From CBDCVY01 sp965223245 (GTDB taxonomy: Bacteria > Nitrospinota > Nitrospinia > Nitrospinales > Nitrospinaceae), in assembly GCA_965223245.1 (NCBI GenBank), contig CBDCVY010000013.1, positions 992,001 to 1,056,000 of the forward strand: a stretch of DNA of 64,000 nt, written 5' to 3'. Positions within the stretch are counted from its first letter, which is position 1. Each line of letters opens with the position of its first letter. The translations under genes and the position numbers were made by a program. Positions 63,225 through 64,000 of the stretch are shown one piece after another. Below the pieces are notes generated by a model. The model had not been told where the DNA came from and did not search any database. It saw only the letters and a list, made by a program, of their open reading frames with translations.

Positions 63225-64000
63225 ATGTTTGCAAATGGTGGCGAAAATTTAAACGCTGAAATTATTAGCATAGGAAATGAGCTTGTAAGTGGTTTTGTTG
63301 AGGATACCAATTCGTCCTGGCTGAGTTGCCGATTACAAGAAATTGGTATAAATATTTCCCAGGTAACATTAATTGGCGATGATGCAGATCAAATTAAAAG
63401 GACCTTAGAGTGTGCTTTAGAAAGAGCAAAAATAGTTATCCTTACGGGTGGGTTAGGTTGCACGCATGATGATATTACGAAACAGACATTGTGTGAATTA
63501 TTTGGTTTTAAATTAAAAATAGATAAAAAAGTTAAATCCAATATCGAAAAGATTTTTAATAAAAGAGGTCGTCCGGTTCCCCTAAGCACTTTTCAACAAG
63601 CACAAGTTCCCGAAGGGGCAACCATTCTCTATAATGAAAAAGGAACCGCACCTGGTCTAAAAGTTTCTAAAAAAAATAAAAGCATTTATGCTTTGCCTGG
63701 AATTCCCCTGGAAATGAAGCATTTGACTGAGGAATATTTGGTTCCAGACCTTAAGGATATTAGTAAGGTTAAAATTGGTCACCGTGTATTAAAAACTACT
63801 GGGATTGTGGAATCATCTTTATGGGAAAAGGTAGGTCCTTTAGATGAATTAGAAACTTGGGTTCAGATTGCCTCTTTGCCCTCCCATTTAGGAGTTCGTA
63901 TTCGACTTTCTTCGGTGGCCGAAAATGATAAAGTGGTTAAGCAGAATTTAGAAAAGGGGGAGGCCTGGCTCAGGCAGAAGGTTTCTAAATATATATTTGG
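63225..64000 (+). CDS. cinA: CinA-like protein, molybdopterin-binding domain (3' end outside window)
   Basis: The first 258 residues of a CinA-family protein. The N-terminal molybdopterin-binding-like (COG1058) domain is present: AEIISIGNELVSGFVEDTNS, VILTGGLGCTHDDITKQTL and ALPGIPLEMKHL. CinA proteins recycle NAD as nicotinamide mononucleotide deamidases or ADP-ribose pyrophosphatases. Any C-terminal deamidase domain lies beyond the window. The start is ATG 63225; the upstream AT-rich sequence shows no strong Shine-Dalgarno. Confidence 0.93.
   Translation, partial: MFANGGENLNAEIISIGNELVSGFVEDTNSSWLSCRLQEIGINISQVTLIGDDADQIKRTLECALERAKIVILTGGLGCTHDDITKQTLCELFGFKLKIDKKVKSNIEKIFNKRGRPVPLSTFQQAQVPEGATILYNEKGTAPGLKVSKKNKSIYALPGIPLEMKHLTEEYLVPDLKDISKVKIGHRVLKTTGIVESSLWEKVGPLDELETWVQIASLPSHLGVRIRLSSVAENDKVVKQNLEKGEAWLRQKVSKYIF

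Noticed and set aside
1..64000. CRISPR arrays, tRNA, rRNA, insertion sequences or prophage
   Set aside because: No regular repeat-spacer pattern, cloverleaf, rRNA core or transposase was seen; a tRNAscan and repeat search would settle small cases.

Overview
The window is 64 kb of AT-rich bacterial chromosome, densely coded on both strands. I found no rRNA, tRNA, CRISPR array, prophage or insertion sequence. The cell is Gram-negative: there are genes for lipid A acylation, a heptosyltransferase, lipoproteins, an outer-membrane porin and periplasmic HtrA proteases. It is motile, with a 12-gene flagellar block. The best guess at lineage is Nitrospinota (Nitrospina-like marine bacteria), because the window combines a cytochrome bd-like oxidase encoded with c-type cytochromes, an SdhABE-type succinate dehydrogenase, a stand-alone TRAP TatT/DctP pair and low GC. 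This is inference: no marker gene settles it, and no nitrite oxidoreductase gene lies in the window.

Layout. 1-4.3 kb: a partial zinc alcohol dehydrogenase, a YkgJ-type Cys-cluster protein, a DUF1844 protein and TatT-DctP. 4.5-12 kb: two large secreted proteins sharing DNRLRE modules, one with FG-GAP repeats and one a metzincin protease. 12-15.2 kb: an OleC-like ligase, an Hda-like ATPase, a lipoprotein and a DUF2065 protein. 15.6-22.2 kb: tandem HtrA proteases, ligA and a DEAD-box helicase. 22.6-27.7 kb: sdhABE and a DASS transporter. 27.7-33.4 kb: a CPCC protein, gcvPB, a Trm112-like protein, a PAP2-heptosyltransferase fusion, a DUF2064 transferase and hisD. 33.8-39.9 kb: a four-gene respiratory operon. 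40-44.6 kb: an omega-like subunit, threonine aldolase, a small membrane protein, a porin and Amt. 45.1-56.8 kb: fliLMNOPQR-flhBAFG-orf-fliA. 56.8-62.9 kb, minus strand: an SGNH-like/MBOAT pair, lpxL, acpS, tsaC and an MFS transporter. 63.2 kb to the end: partial cinA.

The four-gene respiratory operon is the most striking part. It encodes a roughly 12-helix bd-like subunit with an exported N-terminus made of pentapeptide repeats. Three membrane-anchored c-type cytochromes follow, with five CxxCH sites between them, and the last also carries an ethylbenzene-dehydrogenase-gamma-like heme domain. The reading is an oxidase fed by cytochrome c rather than by quinol. It has a candidate sigma-70 promoter, a structured leader of about 270 nt and a strong terminator. 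Succinate oxidation or fumarate reduction by SdhABE and dicarboxylate uptake by the DASS protein could connect to the same electron-transport chain. The flagellar block has a clear sigma-54 type promoter in front of fliL and ends with its own sigma factor gene, fliA.
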